This document shows, piece after piece, positions 33,891 to 44,837 of a DNA stretch of 64,000 nucleotides. The position numbers were made by a program, and so were the translations under genes. The notes beneath the pieces are model-generated. The model ran no database searches and was not told the origin of the DNA. It saw nothing but the letters and a program-made list of their open reading frames with translations. Positions within the stretch are counted from its first letter, which is position 1. Each line of letters starts with the position of its first letter. Source of the DNA: Trichobilharzia regenti (lineage: Eukaryota; Platyhelminthes; Trematoda; Strigeidida; Schistosomatidae); contig OX235265.1 in assembly GCA_944472135.2 (NCBI GenBank), forward strand, positions 43,869,459-43,933,458, read 5' to 3'.

Positions 33891-34119
33891 CTGCGTAATG
33901 AGTAATAAAATACTATGAAATGTAACGTAGTCAACTTCATCCAAATGAAAAGTTTTGAAATAAAGGAGGGGATTTGAATCAGTTAAAGTACAAAATACGT
34001 ATCAACCGTTAACATTTCAAATGATTCATTTACTTCGATGCTCATTGTCTTTTAATACTAATAATAACTAAACGTTATGGTTTATCTGCCCACCTTCATT
34101 TTAAGAGACGAAAAATTAG

Positions 34120-34530
34120 CTGTAGGCTGATTTCAAGTTTTTTTATTTCAGGGTTTCATCATGAGCTGACATCAGTTAGGGAACCATTGGAAAACCTGGG
34201 AGTACTGGACAGCTGTTTCGTCCTAGTTTGGGACTCTTCATCAGTACGCACCCACCGGGATTCGAACCCAGGACCTTCCGGTTACAAGGCGAGCTCGTAT
34301 ACCATTAAGCCACTGGGACCCGATGCAAATCCAATGGTCCTTGAATTCTAACTTCTGCCAATTCACGACATAGCACGACCGCTAGCCAATGTCTTCGGCG
34401 AGTATTTGTCCTCACACCCGACCGGCTGCACCCTACTGGTCACGACTTCCCACTGGAACCCAGGTAACTACCTACCTGAATAGAGCCAGTCGCCAGTGAG
34501 CATCTCATTGGTATTCAAGTGTTGGTTTTT
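34120..34530 (-). mobile_element. Hammerhead-SINE, best full-length copy (minus)
   Basis: Minus strand from 34530: CACTTGAATACCAATGAGAT, GGTAGGTAGTTACCTGGGTT, GGTGTGAGGACAAATACTCG, tRNA-like middle (CAGTGGCTTAATGGTATACG, B box GGGTTCGAATCCC near 34260). Then come the ribozyme (34247-34202) and 3' end (GATGTCAGCTCATGATGAAA). The B box suits internal pol III transcription. I use it as the reference for the family. Confidence 0.9.
34202..34247 (-). ncRNA. Hammerhead ribozyme motif, well-formed stems, C3 changed to A
   Basis: Read on the minus strand: stem I GTACTG/CAGTAC (perfect, 6 bp), core ATGAAGA (34241-34235) where CUGANGA is expected, stem II GTCC/GGAC with a CAAACTA loop, GAAA (34219-34216), and the palindromic ACAGCTGT as stem III without loop. 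The cleavage-type site GTC ends at 34208. Only C3 departs from the consensus, but C3 pairs with G8 and is essential in studied ribozymes. Confidence 0.7.
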
Positions 34531-34589
34531 TTTTATTTATTGAATTACTTCACCTAGTTTGCTCAGCAAAAACGGATAGAGAAGAGTAT

Positions 34590-35440
34590 GTTCCACAGAA
34601 ACAGTGGAAGAAGAAATAAATATTGAGAAAAATTTGAAATATCATGGTTACTTTCCGGAATTCATCAAAGAGTATGGAAGATGTGAAAATCAAAAGGTGG
34701 AACAAACTACAGTAAAAAAGAAACCCATCTTGATCCAGATAGATTATGAAGGTGATAACCGCTCAAGAATAATCAACAGAAGATTGAAAACCTCCTTAGC
34801 CATAACCTATCCTGCAACCAAAATTGATTCCCGTTTATCGAGCAACAAACTCTTTGGTGCAATCAAAGATTGATAGACACCATTCCTGTGTTAACTCGAA
34901 CTATGTTTACATATTTAAGTGTATCTGCGAGGGCAGTTATATTGGGGGGACGGAAAGAAGAGCATATCTCAGATTCTCTGAACTTATACCAAAAATTATA
35001 CATCTAAAGGTGAAAAATTCTTTGAACAGTGGTGTAGCCAAACATCTTATTGATATGGGTCATGAGGTGGACACCCTGAAATCCTTAAGGAATATCAAAT
35101 GACATTAGAATGAAACTCTTCTTTAATTCCCTGAAGCAGTTGCAACCAAACATTTATAACCTGACCTATGTGTTCAGAAAGATTCAGTCTTTAGTCTTTC
35201 TTTGCCTTGGTGACTCAACTTTCAATCTCTTTGTCTCAATCGATTACAAAAGCTTTTACTTTTACACACTCCTCTGGTTTTTGATATAATTCAGTTCTTA
35301 TCTTTTACTATGACTTGAGTTCAACTCATCACACTACTACTCATCACCGAATTCCCTCCTTTTCTCTTGACTGTGGAATTCAACTTTCAATGGAACCAAC
35401 CATTATTTTCGCATGTGTATATTTTATGTGAATCTTAACC
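34590..35440 (+). mobile_element. PLE: post-RT, GIY-YIG, C-terminus, 3' UTR
   Basis: Two overlapping open segments (34604-34873, 34824-35102) read INRRLKTSLAITYPATKID, then YVYIFKCICEGSYIGGTERR (GIY-YIG with YIG box at about 34925-34960) and AKHLIDMGHEVDTLKSLRNI. After a stop the MCSERFSL-type end and a pyrimidine-rich 3' UTR follow to about 35440. A frameshift at about 34850 separates the segments. Closest in window to 14475-14945 and 10070-11700. Confidence 0.8.
34824..35102 (+). pseudogene. PLE GIY-YIG endonuclease segment
   Basis: 92 codons. The GIY-YIG N-terminal strands (YVYIFKC...GSYIGGTERR), the following Arg-containing helix (AYLRFSE) and the HLIDMGH segment can be followed in order. 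It is the clearest uninterrupted GIY-YIG domain in the window, but the R of YIGRT is replaced by G and the C-terminal tail is broken off. Confidence 0.7.
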
Positions 35441-35462
35441 TCCTTCATAAGTTATATTTTAG

Positions 35463-35809
35463 TGAGAGCAGTCTGCAAGCCAAAAACGTAGACAAAACTT
35501 TACGTCACTATTCATGTCCCGAATCAGAGTCATGAAAAAAAACAATAACAGATCTTGACCTTGGGAAATTCACCAACCAATCACAGAGAACTCAATGTAT
35601 GCAAATACGATTCGCAGATATAGGGCCTAACTTTATAAGAAACGGTTACAAGCAGTGCAGAATAATCTTCAGCAAGAAAATAAACAATCAGAAGAGGTTG
35701 CTTCTCTGCTAACAATAACGCTAATAACAAAGCACATAGAAATCTAGAAATGCTTCATGATTTTCTCGATAAACGATCTGTTGCCTGGTCCTTGTCTTCT
35801 GCCGTTACA
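35463..35809 (+). mobile_element. LTR-like sequence, solo, plus
   Basis: About 347 bp, starting TGAGAGCAGTCTGCAAGCC and ending CTTCTGCCGTTACA. It is an inverted match to 36299-36639 along its whole length. A GATAAA sits where the other copy has AATAAA near the 3' end. Size, TG..CA ends and a polyadenylation-like signal suit a solo LTR of a schistosome LTR retrotransposon; the family is not identified. Confidence 0.55.
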
Positions 35810-36298
35810 ATATAAGTGAAACTTCTGAATACTGCCTAATAATATGTGTCGCCGTTGACCCAAAAAATGACGGTCCTTGCAAGTTTGACAAAATTCTATG
35901 CATGTTTACAGGATCAGTTTTTAGTTTGTAGGTAGCCGAATAAAATCTGGGGAAATAAATGATGGCCTCCTATTATTCTGCCCAAACAACTGCTTTTTCT
36001 CTCTTCAAGTTCACAAAGGGTAATAAATGCAAAAATTAGGACTGAGTGCGGTACTAGCCATCCTATTCCTGAGAATCAATATAATCGCTTCCGAAACTTC
36101 AAATTACAGAAATAATATTTAAAAATGAACTTATCCTTCGATGGAATCCAAGAAAAAAATGAAAGCCTGCTAGAAAGCAGTCAGCCAATGTTTTATTTTT
36201 CGAGAAAACAAGACAGACATAGAATGTACGCACAATTTTCGAAGTGAAGAAGGCTGATAACATTATAAAAGAAATGAGAAGACACGGGATAGTAGTAC
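35810..36298. other. Spacer between the two LTR-like arms
   Basis: AT-rich, 489 bp, no coding motif of an LTR retrotransposon and no recognised repeat. Confidence 0.5.
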
Positions 36299-36639
36299 TG
36301 TGACGATAGAAGACAAGAACCAGGCAACAGATCGTTTATTGAGAAAATTAAGAGGTATTTGTGGATTTTATGTGCGTTATTATTGTTAGCGGAGAAGCAA
36401 CCTCTTCTGATTGGTTGTTATCCTGCTGAAGATTATTCTCTACTGCCTGTGACCGTTTCTCAGAAAGTTTAGCCATATATCTGCGAATCGTATCCGCATA
36501 TGTTGAGTCTTCCGTGATTGGTTGATGAATTCCTCAGGGTTAAGCTTTGTTATTGTTTTTCCAAATGACTGATTCGGGACGTGAATAGTGACGTAAAGTT
36601 TTGTCAACGATTTTGGCTTGCAGACAGCTTCCTCGCACA
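36299..36639 (-). mobile_element. LTR-like sequence, solo, minus
   Basis: Minus strand: TGTGCGAGGAAGCTGTCTGC ... CTTCTATCGTCACA, with AATAAA at about 36341-36336 upstream of the 3' end. About 341 bp. Short tact repeats at both edges (36296-36299, 36641-36644) might be a target-site duplication, but overlap the assumed ends. Confidence 0.55.
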
Positions 36640-36644
36640 ATACT

Positions 36645-36969
36645 ACTAGCAATATCTACTGATTCTTACCTGAATCTCGCCAACTAAATATGCTATTATT
36701 CGAATGAAAGTCAAATTACACGATTAAAATCAAACTCAGAATTTATCGATGAGTGATCATATTGTAGGAATAACATTTGTCTGTCAACAGAATACCCTAT
36801 TTTTCTGTTATTTGTGTTTCTCATAGATTTCATGTTGTAGTTATAAAGGTCACTTGATACGGTCCATTAAACAAAAACCTTGGGATCGACAATTGCCCTC
36901 AATTATATTAACAATATTATTATTCAGAGGCAATTATATCAGCTTGAAAGTAGATTAATTAATACCTCT

Positions 36970-37011
<42 letters not shown>

Positions 37012-37730
37012 CTCGCACGCACTGACCTAATTACGTCAGTAGGTTACAAAAAAAGCAATTCTAGAAAGCCATTCTCTTTTTAATCTAGCTAACACGATCT
37101 TATTATAATATTATTAATACATTCAGATATCTCATTACCAATCGTTAACCATCTAACCAAATAATAACACATCAGACATAAAAAAAAGTGCTGTACAATA
37201 TAGTTTATAAACGACAGCTTATGTATATATATAGCATTATCAACGATAAAGTCGTAGGAAAACAAATGAGTTGTTGTCATAGTGATGAACACTAAGGTTG
37301 AGTGCATCACTAACACGCTCCAACAAGCGATATGTTTTATATATCGACTAGACAGACTTTATACGCAATAGCAACTTATCATTTTGTCTGTGGTGATTTA
37401 GGTAGACCATAAATAATCTTTCATTCTTTTTAAGTTGTTTTTTTTTTAAATTATTTCATTTGACTACGCTGACTAATATTACTCTCGTAATTTAAATGGT
37501 TATGACTGAAATATATTACCGTGTAATAAAGCCTTACACTGGTAGTTTGTTCTGTGTATTCCAATGTAACAGACTTCCGTATAGTCCAGTGTGGGGTAGG
37601 AGAAAGGCAGGGAATGAAATTCCCTTGGGTTTACTAGAAATCAATTTTCGATAAAAAGCTAACAGCAAATTCTGATACAAACAGATATATGGCTGACATG
37701 TATCTATGGCATTTGTGAAACAATCTTTGA
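36645..37730. other. No gene; (TA)n microsatellite inside
   Basis: AT-rich. The microsatellite is listed separately. Nothing else supported. Confidence 0.5.
36973..37010. repeat. (TA)n microsatellite
   Basis: About 19 uninterrupted TA units. Confidence 0.95.
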
Positions 37731-37734
37731 AGTG

Positions 37735-38095
37735 CAAGATTTCATTATGAGGTGACATGGGTTAGAGAACCATTGGAAAGGCAGTAGCTGTTTCGTCCTA
37801 GTGTGAGACTCTTCACCAGAGTTAGAACCCCTAACCTTCCGATTATAAGACAAGCTGGTAAACTGTTAAGCCACTTGGACCTGATTCAATGTCCCATGGA
37901 TTTCAACTTCTTCCACTTCTCGATATAGCACGACCCCTAGCCAATATCATCTGTGAGAATTTGTCCTCACACCTGACTTGCTGTGCCTCAGGTAATCCAA
38001 TAATTCTCTGACCGATGTCAGCTCATGAGTATATCCTGTAAACAATCAAATCGAATCCCTGCAGACCAACGCTTGAAAATCGATGTCACAGCTGA
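37735..38095. mobile_element. Hammerhead-SINE composite, minus then plus 3' end
   Basis: 37735-37985 is a minus copy (TTTCATTATGAGGTGACATG, GCTGTTTCGTCCTAGTG, AGCCACTTGGACCTGATTC, AATTTGTCCTCACACC). 37985-38095 is the 3' end in plus orientation (TCTCTGACCGATGTCAGCTC, AATCCCTGCAGACCAACGC). Its last bases GCTTGAAAATCGATG run into what is the 5' start of other copies. Confidence 0.7.
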
Positions 38096-38223
38096 TTTTA
38101 TTTTTGGTTACCTAACCAAATAGTCTACAGGTTACACAGATTTGTAAAGTATTTATTACATGATCAGTTAGGCTTATTATCCACATTTTCTGATTTACGA
38201 TTAGGTAAAAATTGCGTACCAGT

Positions 38224-38439
38224 TTATAAATAAACAATTGTTACGAATGTATCATCTGCGTAAGGTAACCAAATTTTGTGTTTGATTTTTGGTAAGGTTA
38301 CGTTTTCGATTCCTTGTATCATTGATTCCGCAATCAAATCTGATATGGGTGATCCCATGGGTTTTCCCTTATTTTGTTCATATATCTGTCCATCGAAGTG
38401 AAGTACGCTGTTAGGCATAAGTTTATGCATTCCATCCAA
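38224..38439 (-). pseudogene. PLE RT segment: motifs B and C
   Basis: 71 codons with KGKPMGSPIS and YADDTFV. The two catalytic aspartates of motif C are kept. The frame runs into unrelated sequence right after, indicating truncation at 38220-38240. Confidence 0.75.
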
Positions 38440-38639
38440 CGTGTGTGTTGCATTTTTAATTGTAGTGGGAGGTGTTCATCGTTGTTGAGTAATTGCTGTA
38501 TGGTCTCCTTTGCTAGTTTCTGTCCATTTGAGGTATACAATGCTGTGACATCGGAGGATATCATTATTTCTTGATCATCTATTTGAATACCTTTGATTTT
38601 CTCTATAAAATTGAATAGCAGATTTGATAGAGTTATCAC
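38334..38639 (-). pseudogene. PLE RT segment: motif A
   Basis: 101 codons including SSDVTALYTS with the catalytic aspartate. Overlaps the next segment (38439-38224) by a frameshift near 38390. Together with 38796-38575 it covers the palm domain. Confidence 0.7.
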
Positions 38640-38796
38640 AGGAATCCGTTAAACTTTTTAATTTTCTGTATAGTTCTTTGGAATAATTGTATGTTGGGGT
38701 TCCTAGGAGTGGTACAATTGGTCGTAACGGGATGCTCGGTTTGTGTGTTTTTGGCCTACCGTAGAATCGCGGTAGGATCGCTCCACTGGATTCCAT
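38575..38796 (-). pseudogene. PLE RT segment: finger region
   Basis: 73 codons starting before RFYGRPKTHK and PLRPIVPLLG, a signature shared with the plus copy at 43805 (FYGQSKIHKSTVPLRPVI). Ends at a stop before motif A. Confidence 0.75.
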
Positions 38797-39444
38797 TCAC
38801 TATTTGTCTTGCTTTGTAATATGACCTATTCTGGTCAGCTTGTTTAAAGTTCTTTGGATGCAGTTGTCTAATTTTTGTACAGGATTTATCGTTAGTTGTT
38901 GATAGATGTCCTCATCTTTGAGTAGTTCTTCAGCTTTCTTAGTGTATTCTTGATTGTTTATGACTACTGTGGTTCCTCCTTTCCCAATTGGTAAAATGAC
39001 TGTTCAATGATTTTAATGGGTGTGAAGAAAAGTATTATACCCTTAGGTGAAGGTAAATTTAAGATAACGGAGAAGATATGTAGCTGAGATGGATGATTTT
39101 GATATGGTTGTGTTACCTGAGCTGCTTGTTTTAACAGAGAAGCTTTCATTGACTTTTTAAACAACATATTCAGTGCAGGCTCCAATATGAATTAAATTCA
39201 TCTGAATTTCTCATGAATGATATAATGTTATCCTCTGACCACCATTGTCGTGCTTAGTTGTTAGTTTGTTCACAAAAAACCTTTGCCACTAGAAAAACTG
39301 ATGTGAGTGAAGCAGTCAGCGGTAAAACCATAAACTGTAGACTAGATTAAAAAAATGTACTTAAAATGTTCATGTTTATCTAAGGAAAACAGTATTGTGG
39401 ACAAATCACTCATATGAACAAGTTTTGGTTTTGTAACAATTAGT

Positions 39445-39670
39445 TACCTTTAATGGTTGACTGTGATAAATACTCCCATTGCTTTACATTTCGAGCGGAA
39501 CATACAACTTAAAATGTGAGCTTTGATGTTTCAATAGCGGTTGGGTCGCTAGTCTGGCGCCTCACCTTGCTTATCTATCAGATCTACTAGAGGATAAAAG
39601 ATGTTTTGGCGTGCGTTGGCCAGGAATCGAACCAGAATCATCGACTCTGTCGAGCAGCCTTCCACCATTG
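39445..39670 (-). mobile_element. tRNA-SINE family R (minus), diverged
   Basis: TTTCGAGCGGAACATACAAC (3' tail), GTTGGGTCGCTAGTCTGGCG, then a tRNA-like head GCGTTGGCCAGGAATCGAAC at 39612-39640. Confidence 0.65.
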
Positions 39671-39884
39671 GTTTTGATTAAGGCAAAAATATGTTAGTGA
39701 TGATAAGGCATTTCATTTATTAATAAAATAAAACGTCATTTTACTAACAATCACATCTTCACTACAAGTGGATATTAGATCTAAGTAAAAATCAGAACTG
39801 TGTATGAAACTAAATTCTGATGTTTAATGTGTCATAGACAGTAGTCAGTCAATGACTTCAAGCTAAAAGCTTGAAGTTTCTGTA

Positions 39885-40055
39885 GTAATGGTGTTAATTT
39901 TTACGGAATTGGGTTGCTATCCTCATGTCCAACCTTCTTTCCATACCAGTCTTATTAGTAGTTTGACAAGGTAAAGGAATGCGTCGGCCGGGAATCAAAA
40001 CCCGGACCACATACGCGGTTAGCGAGCATTCTACCGCTGTGGCACGACTTACCTG
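39885..40055 (-). mobile_element. tRNA-SINE family R (minus), 3'-truncated
   Basis: GGTGTTAATTTTTACGG, TACCAGTCTTATTAGTAG, GCGTCGGCCGGGAATCAAAA and GAGCATTCTACCGCTGTGGC, the tRNA-like head reversed. The RTE-like 3' tail is missing. Confidence 0.75.
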
Positions 40056-40344
40056 GCTGTAAGTAATGCCTGAACATCTATATCTAAGCCCATCAATGGT
40101 CTAGAAAGAAACTACACAGCTACCATTCAAAATCAGTCAACAGTTAGACTGAATCACTTGTGTTTAATACATTTGATTAAACAGTAACTTCACTGATATG
40201 CATATTCTTTCAAACCCCTTTAAATTATGCACCCGTTATAACATCATAATTTGGAAGAGATTACCTCTTTCACTTACCTAAGAAGCACAGCTTCAACTAA
40301 AGCAAGTCGGCACGGATGGGTATATGAAAACCAGACTTTGAAAG

Positions 40345-40855
40345 GCAAACACATTTTCATCACTCTAAAAAATCTTCTTGAAAATCTTCTGCGCCTAGCG
40401 TAAAAAAAAACAAAATTCGCATTACCAATACCAATGTTAAGTCATTTCTTCTTTATGGGTCTAACAAGCATTTCAAACAGGCTGCAGACCTTTATCAACA
40501 GCTGCCTTCTCTCCGTACTGAAGGTCAGATAGTCACAAAGGATTAGCAACAGGAAACTCTGGGAACGAACCAACCAAAACCTATTGCTCAACAAATATTC
40601 CCAAGAAGATAGAGATAGATCGGACATACACTGAAGAGACCATCCAGTGACATCGGTCAACAAGCAAACTCTGAAGTGGAAGCCAAATGGGCAACGACAA
40701 AGCTGACATGGAAAAGATTATGTGAGGAGAAGATGACAGACTCTAGGAAGTCACGCAGTCAGCAAAAGAGAACCGAAGAGAACAGGACAAACTGAAGACT
40801 TGTCATGGATGCTCTGTGTTCCACTCAGAACCCAAAGGAAGAGTAATAATAATAT
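40345..40855 (+). mobile_element. RTE (SR2-type) 3' end, plus
   Basis: Follows 53040-53530: SFLLYGSNKHFKQAADLYQQ-like translation near 40440-40500, then the 3' coding end in broken frames, CTCTGTGTTCCACTCAGAAC and the AATAATAATAT tail at 40845. Diverged. Confidence 0.8.
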
Positions 40856-40857
40856 TT

Positions 40858-41368
40858 TAAACAGTACATATATTCTTGAGTTTTTATTGTAAAGTTTTCA
40901 TACAAACTTCCAACATTTACTTACTTTTTTAGAGTAACCATTCAATTTTATGGCATATGGTTATTATGTATCTTAAAAGTAGAGTGAAATGTTTAATTGA
41001 CCAAAAGTAAATCTGAGTTGTTTTTACAATCAACCGAAAATATCTGTGAAGCATAAGTGAGGATAAGAGCTAAAAGTATAACTCGCGCTAAAATCCTAAC
41101 GGAACCTGTTGAATATGTTGTAATGGACAAAATCTGCTATCATGATTATTTTATCTTTAAGTTAATCTGTGTATGGTGGTTGCCGTTAGTCAAAATAATA
41201 CGCCGTTAATTCGCCAACTTCGTCGAAGCATCCGTTATGAGAAATAATGTATTAACAGAGACCGAGTATCTCAGTCCGATATAACCAATTAATGGGAAAT
41301 ACTACTTAAATTAAAAACGAAATAACCATAACTGATACACACTATATAAGAGGTAGCTCTTTTGGCCC
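40858..41368. other. No recognised feature
   Basis: AT-rich; nothing supported. Confidence 0.5.
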
Positions 41369-41371
41369 TGT

Positions 41372-41530
41372 CACTCTAGTCGATAATGCTTTGGCTTTGA
41401 AATCAACAGGTATAAGGTATGCCTTACAGTACAAACATCATCACCCAGTGGAAATGCCCGTACACCAAACTAACTAGCTGCAAACAGAAAGAAATACTCA
41501 TCTTAGATTCCAGTGATGTTCACCACCAAC
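41372..41530 (+). mobile_element. Family-D SINE fragment
   Basis: CTCTAGTCGATAATGCTTTG resembles the tRNA-like heads at 7358 and 19540 (minus). The rest is too diverged to show a ribozyme. Confidence 0.4.
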
Positions 41531-41534
41531 CAAA

Positions 41535-41927
41535 TTAAAATTTGTTGTTTATTATGACTTCTTAAGTAGGCCCGTTTGATATATATATCTAACCATAACT
41601 TCGTAAACATATACTAAACTGAGTTTTAACGCTAAAATTCATCAATATATATATATACCTCAATACGAATTGTCTATTTAGGACCGCAAACGTGTGATTC
41701 CCGAGAAATAAAAATCAGATAGAAGACAATGTGTACAAATCTGCTTGAATTACAACATTTATGTAGTATACGAAATCAGTGAGCACATAAACAAATATAT
41801 TAGTTAATTATCCCAACATATCACCCGAAAGAAAAGCTGATTTTTATGTATAATTGGCATTACATTTATAATACACCTGGATGAAAGTTTTCTAAATGAT
41901 CTTGTTTACACGATCTCTTTTAGTTCT

Positions 41928-41974
<47 letters not shown>

Positions 41975-42280
41975 CAACAGTTGGTATGATCTCGGGCAGT
42001 AATTTTGCTCGAAATATATTACCAAAACAAAAAACTTATTATTGTGTTTAAACTATTGAAAAAATAATAGTGATAATAATTAATTTGATCTAATCCACAA
42101 CGCACACACACACATTTTTTACTGATAATATTTGTAATATCTCCTGGTTCAGTGATTATTCCAGCAAGTGGTATCAGCAGATTGACTCTGTACAGAATGC
42201 TGAAATTAATATACTAGCTAAACGTTTTCTTCATGTAGTGCATAAAAGATGAGATTTAAGTTCTACCTGAAAATTTTAAA
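41535..42280. other. No gene; TA microsatellites
   Basis: TA runs at 41581-41590, 41644-41658 and the long tract listed separately; otherwise AT-rich. Confidence 0.55.
41931..41972. repeat. (AT)n microsatellite
   Basis: About 21 uninterrupted TA units. Confidence 0.95.
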
Positions 42281-42284
42281 GGCA

Positions 42285-42420
42285 TCCGACTGATGCATTC
42301 CTAAACCTTGCTAGGTCAGGTAAAGAAGGCAGGCTAAACTTGAGACCGCCAACACCACCCTGTTAAAAGGCGATACCAAGGTCCTATGTTCTACTGAGAC
42401 GGTGAAGAAGTGACAAAAAA
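42285..42420 (+). mobile_element. Possible family-R SINE 3' part
   Basis: TTGCTAGGTCAGGTAAAGAA and GGTCCTATGTTCTACTGAGA resemble the middle and 3' tail of family R. Confidence 0.4.
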
Positions 42421-42584
42421 TGTGGTCACCACTGTTTTAACAGATTTACCTTGTCAGATAAAAATAGTTAAGGGGAACAATTGTCTTCAGTAAATTCTTC
42501 TTCGGGCTCTGTTGTTATAAATCTATCAACTTCAGTATACATTAGCCAATGAAAAAAAGTTAGAATTATAACTCCAGTGTGGAT

Positions 42585-43528
42585 AAACACAGAAATATTT
42601 ACTGATAACCGTCTTTCGATCACAAATTATGGCCACTCATAATCATATCAAGGCAATACTTACCCAACTGTCTTGCTTCATTTATATACAGGCGCAAAAT
42701 TTGATGATTAGACATTTGGATAAAAATCAATATAAGATCATGTACATTCAGAAATAATATTAGTGTTATCAATCAAATACAATAAGATGGGAAATAAGCT
42801 GTTTTATATTAAAAATAAGTAACTTGTTAGAATGTTAGATTGTGAACTGAATACATTTTAACATTATTTACCATCCTCCTATTTCACCAGCAATAATATC
42901 TTCCACATCTCTGATATTTGCGTTGAGTCACTTCTGTTGTATGTGTTGGGTGTGGACTCGATGAACTAGGTTTCAGTAACCAACCATCCCTCTCTCCATC
43001 TACCTTCATTACTTTTTAGAACTTCAACCCTCTCACACGCTTTTGTGTTATTATGTGTTAATGCATACAGTGTGATTGCTGAGTTTTTCTCTAAATTACT
43101 TGTCTTCGTAGGATCAATCATTCTAACCTTAGCTAAATTCTTATGTCCTGACAATCTCACTAGTCCCAATCTACTAGTCTGTCCTGTGTAGTTGACCTGA
43201 TTCATAGTCATTGCAAGGTATTTAGTGAATGATATAGTTTTGTTTAATTTGGTCCAACGAGTCCTTTAGTCTTCACAGCTTGTCCTACCTGAGTGAGTTT
43301 TTAGGTTTGAATGCCACCCTAATCCCTGCTTTATTGAGAATCCTACTTAGGGTTTCATATACATTGATATGATATGATTGCTAGCAATAGTGTGTGCTAG
43401 AAGCGTAATCATCAGTAAATATTACTGTATAACCCTGAGTGATTTTATGAAAATAAAATTTTATCCATAATGGCGTTATACTCTACCACAGTGTTCAAGT
43501 TTTATCTTTATATCAAATTAGAATTATG
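42585..43528 (-). mobile_element. PLE (terminus family A) with GIY-YIG fragment and inverted termini
   Basis: 42585-42705 is a minus-strand terminus of family A (TTACTGATAACCGTCTTTCG, CATAATCATATCAAGGCAAT). 43211-42966 on the minus strand is an 81-codon GIY-YIG segment (NYTGQTSRLGLVRLSGHKNL). 43406-43528 is the same terminus on the plus strand (TCATCAGTAAATATTACTGT, TCCATAATGGCGTTATACTC). So an endonuclease fragment is framed by inverted termini, 3' ends outward. The RT is missing. Confidence 0.65.
42966..43211 (-). pseudogene. GIY-YIG segment, diverged PLE type
   Basis: 81 codons; reading from just before the start, CNDYESGQ then NYTGQTSRLG. The usual YVGQT/YIGRT box is YTGQT here, followed by RLSGHKNLAK and a KNSAITLYALTHN segment like the SAIGLHATLSNQSTK text at 45025-45065. 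It therefore belongs to the PLE type of 43.8-45.7 kb rather than that of 14.5 or 34.6 kb. Confidence 0.6.
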
Positions 43529-43997
43529 ATGTCGGTAGACGTATTGTGGAACAAGTACGAGGTAGGATGGAATAATAGTCAGTTAGTTTTGAATACGCAC
43601 GGTGGTTGGGGACATGAGATAAAATGAGAATTATTTAATGAAGTGTATATTGGTTTCAAGGACGACTGTATTGAGTGGTGTGTGAAAACTGCAGAAAATA
43701 AACCAACAAATGGGATGGACTAGACTTCAGTTGAAGGAAGACAAATAAAAATTGTCGAAAATAATAATAGTAACAGTGAAATAATAATCTTATGTACCTT
43801 CAAGCTTCTACGGTCAATCAAAGATACACAAATCCACAGTCCCATTAAGACCAGTAATAGATTTCACCAACTCACCGACACACAACCTCTCTAAATACTT
43901 ACTCTCGGTACTACAAAAGGACACTCAAAATATTCTAAAAAATTCATATGATTTTAAATCCCAAATAGAACAGTGAGAAATTGATAAAGAAGACATT

Positions 43998-44267
43998 ATG
44001 GTAAGCTATGATATTATAACCAGTATCCCTATTACCGACAGTCATGATATTATTTCTAGTCTACTAGAATCAGATACAACGCTATCACAAAGATGTACAC
44101 TGGACACCATTGAAATAATTAAGAGCTTGAAATTCCGTCTAGAAAGCAATTATTTTACATTTAAAGGGAGTTTATATAGACAGACAAATGGTGTTACTAT
44201 GGGTCCACCGGTCTCTCCCATTGTTCGCGACCTTTTTATGAATAAATTCGAAAATAATATCTTTTAA
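43998..44267 (+). pseudogene. PLE RT palm: motifs A and B
   Basis: 89 codons. SYDI carries the motif-A aspartate and NGVTMGPPVSP is motif B. The frame continues after the stop at 44265-44267 straight into motif C (YVDDTF, near 44297-44315), so a single stop codon separates the catalytic motifs. Confidence 0.8.
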
Positions 44268-44318
44268 AGCATACTCACTCCTAAAATACGGTTAAGATAT
44301 GTAGACGATACTTTTGTA

Positions 44319-44837
44319 GTGCTAAAACGAGATCTACACAATTCATTCCTGGAAAAAATAAACTCTGTATCTCTCAGAATCCAGTTCACTTCGGAATCAG
44401 AATCAGACGTCGGTGAACTACCATTTCTAGACTGCCTAGTTAAAAGAAAGGAAAACGGACAATTCAGTATATCCATTTTCAGGAAGAAAGCCCACTCTAA
44501 TAAATATTTAGACTTCAAACCATCACACCCCATCAGTGCGAAGATTTCAGTTGTTTCAAGCCTTCTTAGACGAGCACACTCTCTGATAACGGATGAGCAG
44601 GAAAAAGAAGAAGAAATATCAAACATTACTGAAACTCTCAAGCAAAACAACTACCCAACGAACTTCATCAACAAAATCAACACAGACATTAAGCATGGCC
44701 GAAAACGTGGACATCAACAGTCATCATTCCATATAGAACAGAGACGTCAGACGATATCAGAAGAGTATTCAATCAGCTCGACATTAGAGTTTTCTTCAAA
44801 ACATCAGACACACTTCAAAGCAGCCTTGTCCAAATAA
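44319..44837 (+). pseudogene. PLE RT thumb and linker to endonuclease
   Basis: 172 codons, the longest PLE frame in the window, in the same frame as 43998-44267. Contains LPFLDCLVKRKENG (near 44425), the thumb region FRKKAHSNKYLDFKPSHP and the NNYPTNFINKI helix that ends the RT in PLEs. Ends at a stop before the GIY-YIG domain. Confidence 0.8.

Larger units (their letters stand above)
38220..39240 (-). mobile_element. Penelope-like element, RT with all catalytic motifs readable
   Basis: Minus strand: N-terminal segment from 39185 (EPALNMLFKKSMKAS), a GKGGTTVVINNQEYTKKAEE region near 38965-38910, RFYGRPKTHKPSIPLRPIV (38770-38710), motif A ISSDVTALY (near 38560), motif B NKGKPMGSPIS (38380-38340) and motif C YADDTFV (38260-38240). 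Homology stops just after motif C, so the GIY-YIG domain is missing. At least three frame breaks. RT priming would be at an endonuclease nick in the active family. Confidence 0.8.

Noticed and set aside
35463..36639. A complete LTR retrotransposon
   Set aside because: The two LTR-like parts are inverted, not direct, and nothing like gag or pol lies between them.
36973..37010. TA tract as an origin or promoter
   Set aside because: One of several plain TA microsatellites; no supporting context.
44264..44650. 128-codon minus frame
   Set aside because: Antisense shadow of the PLE reverse transcriptase on the plus strand.
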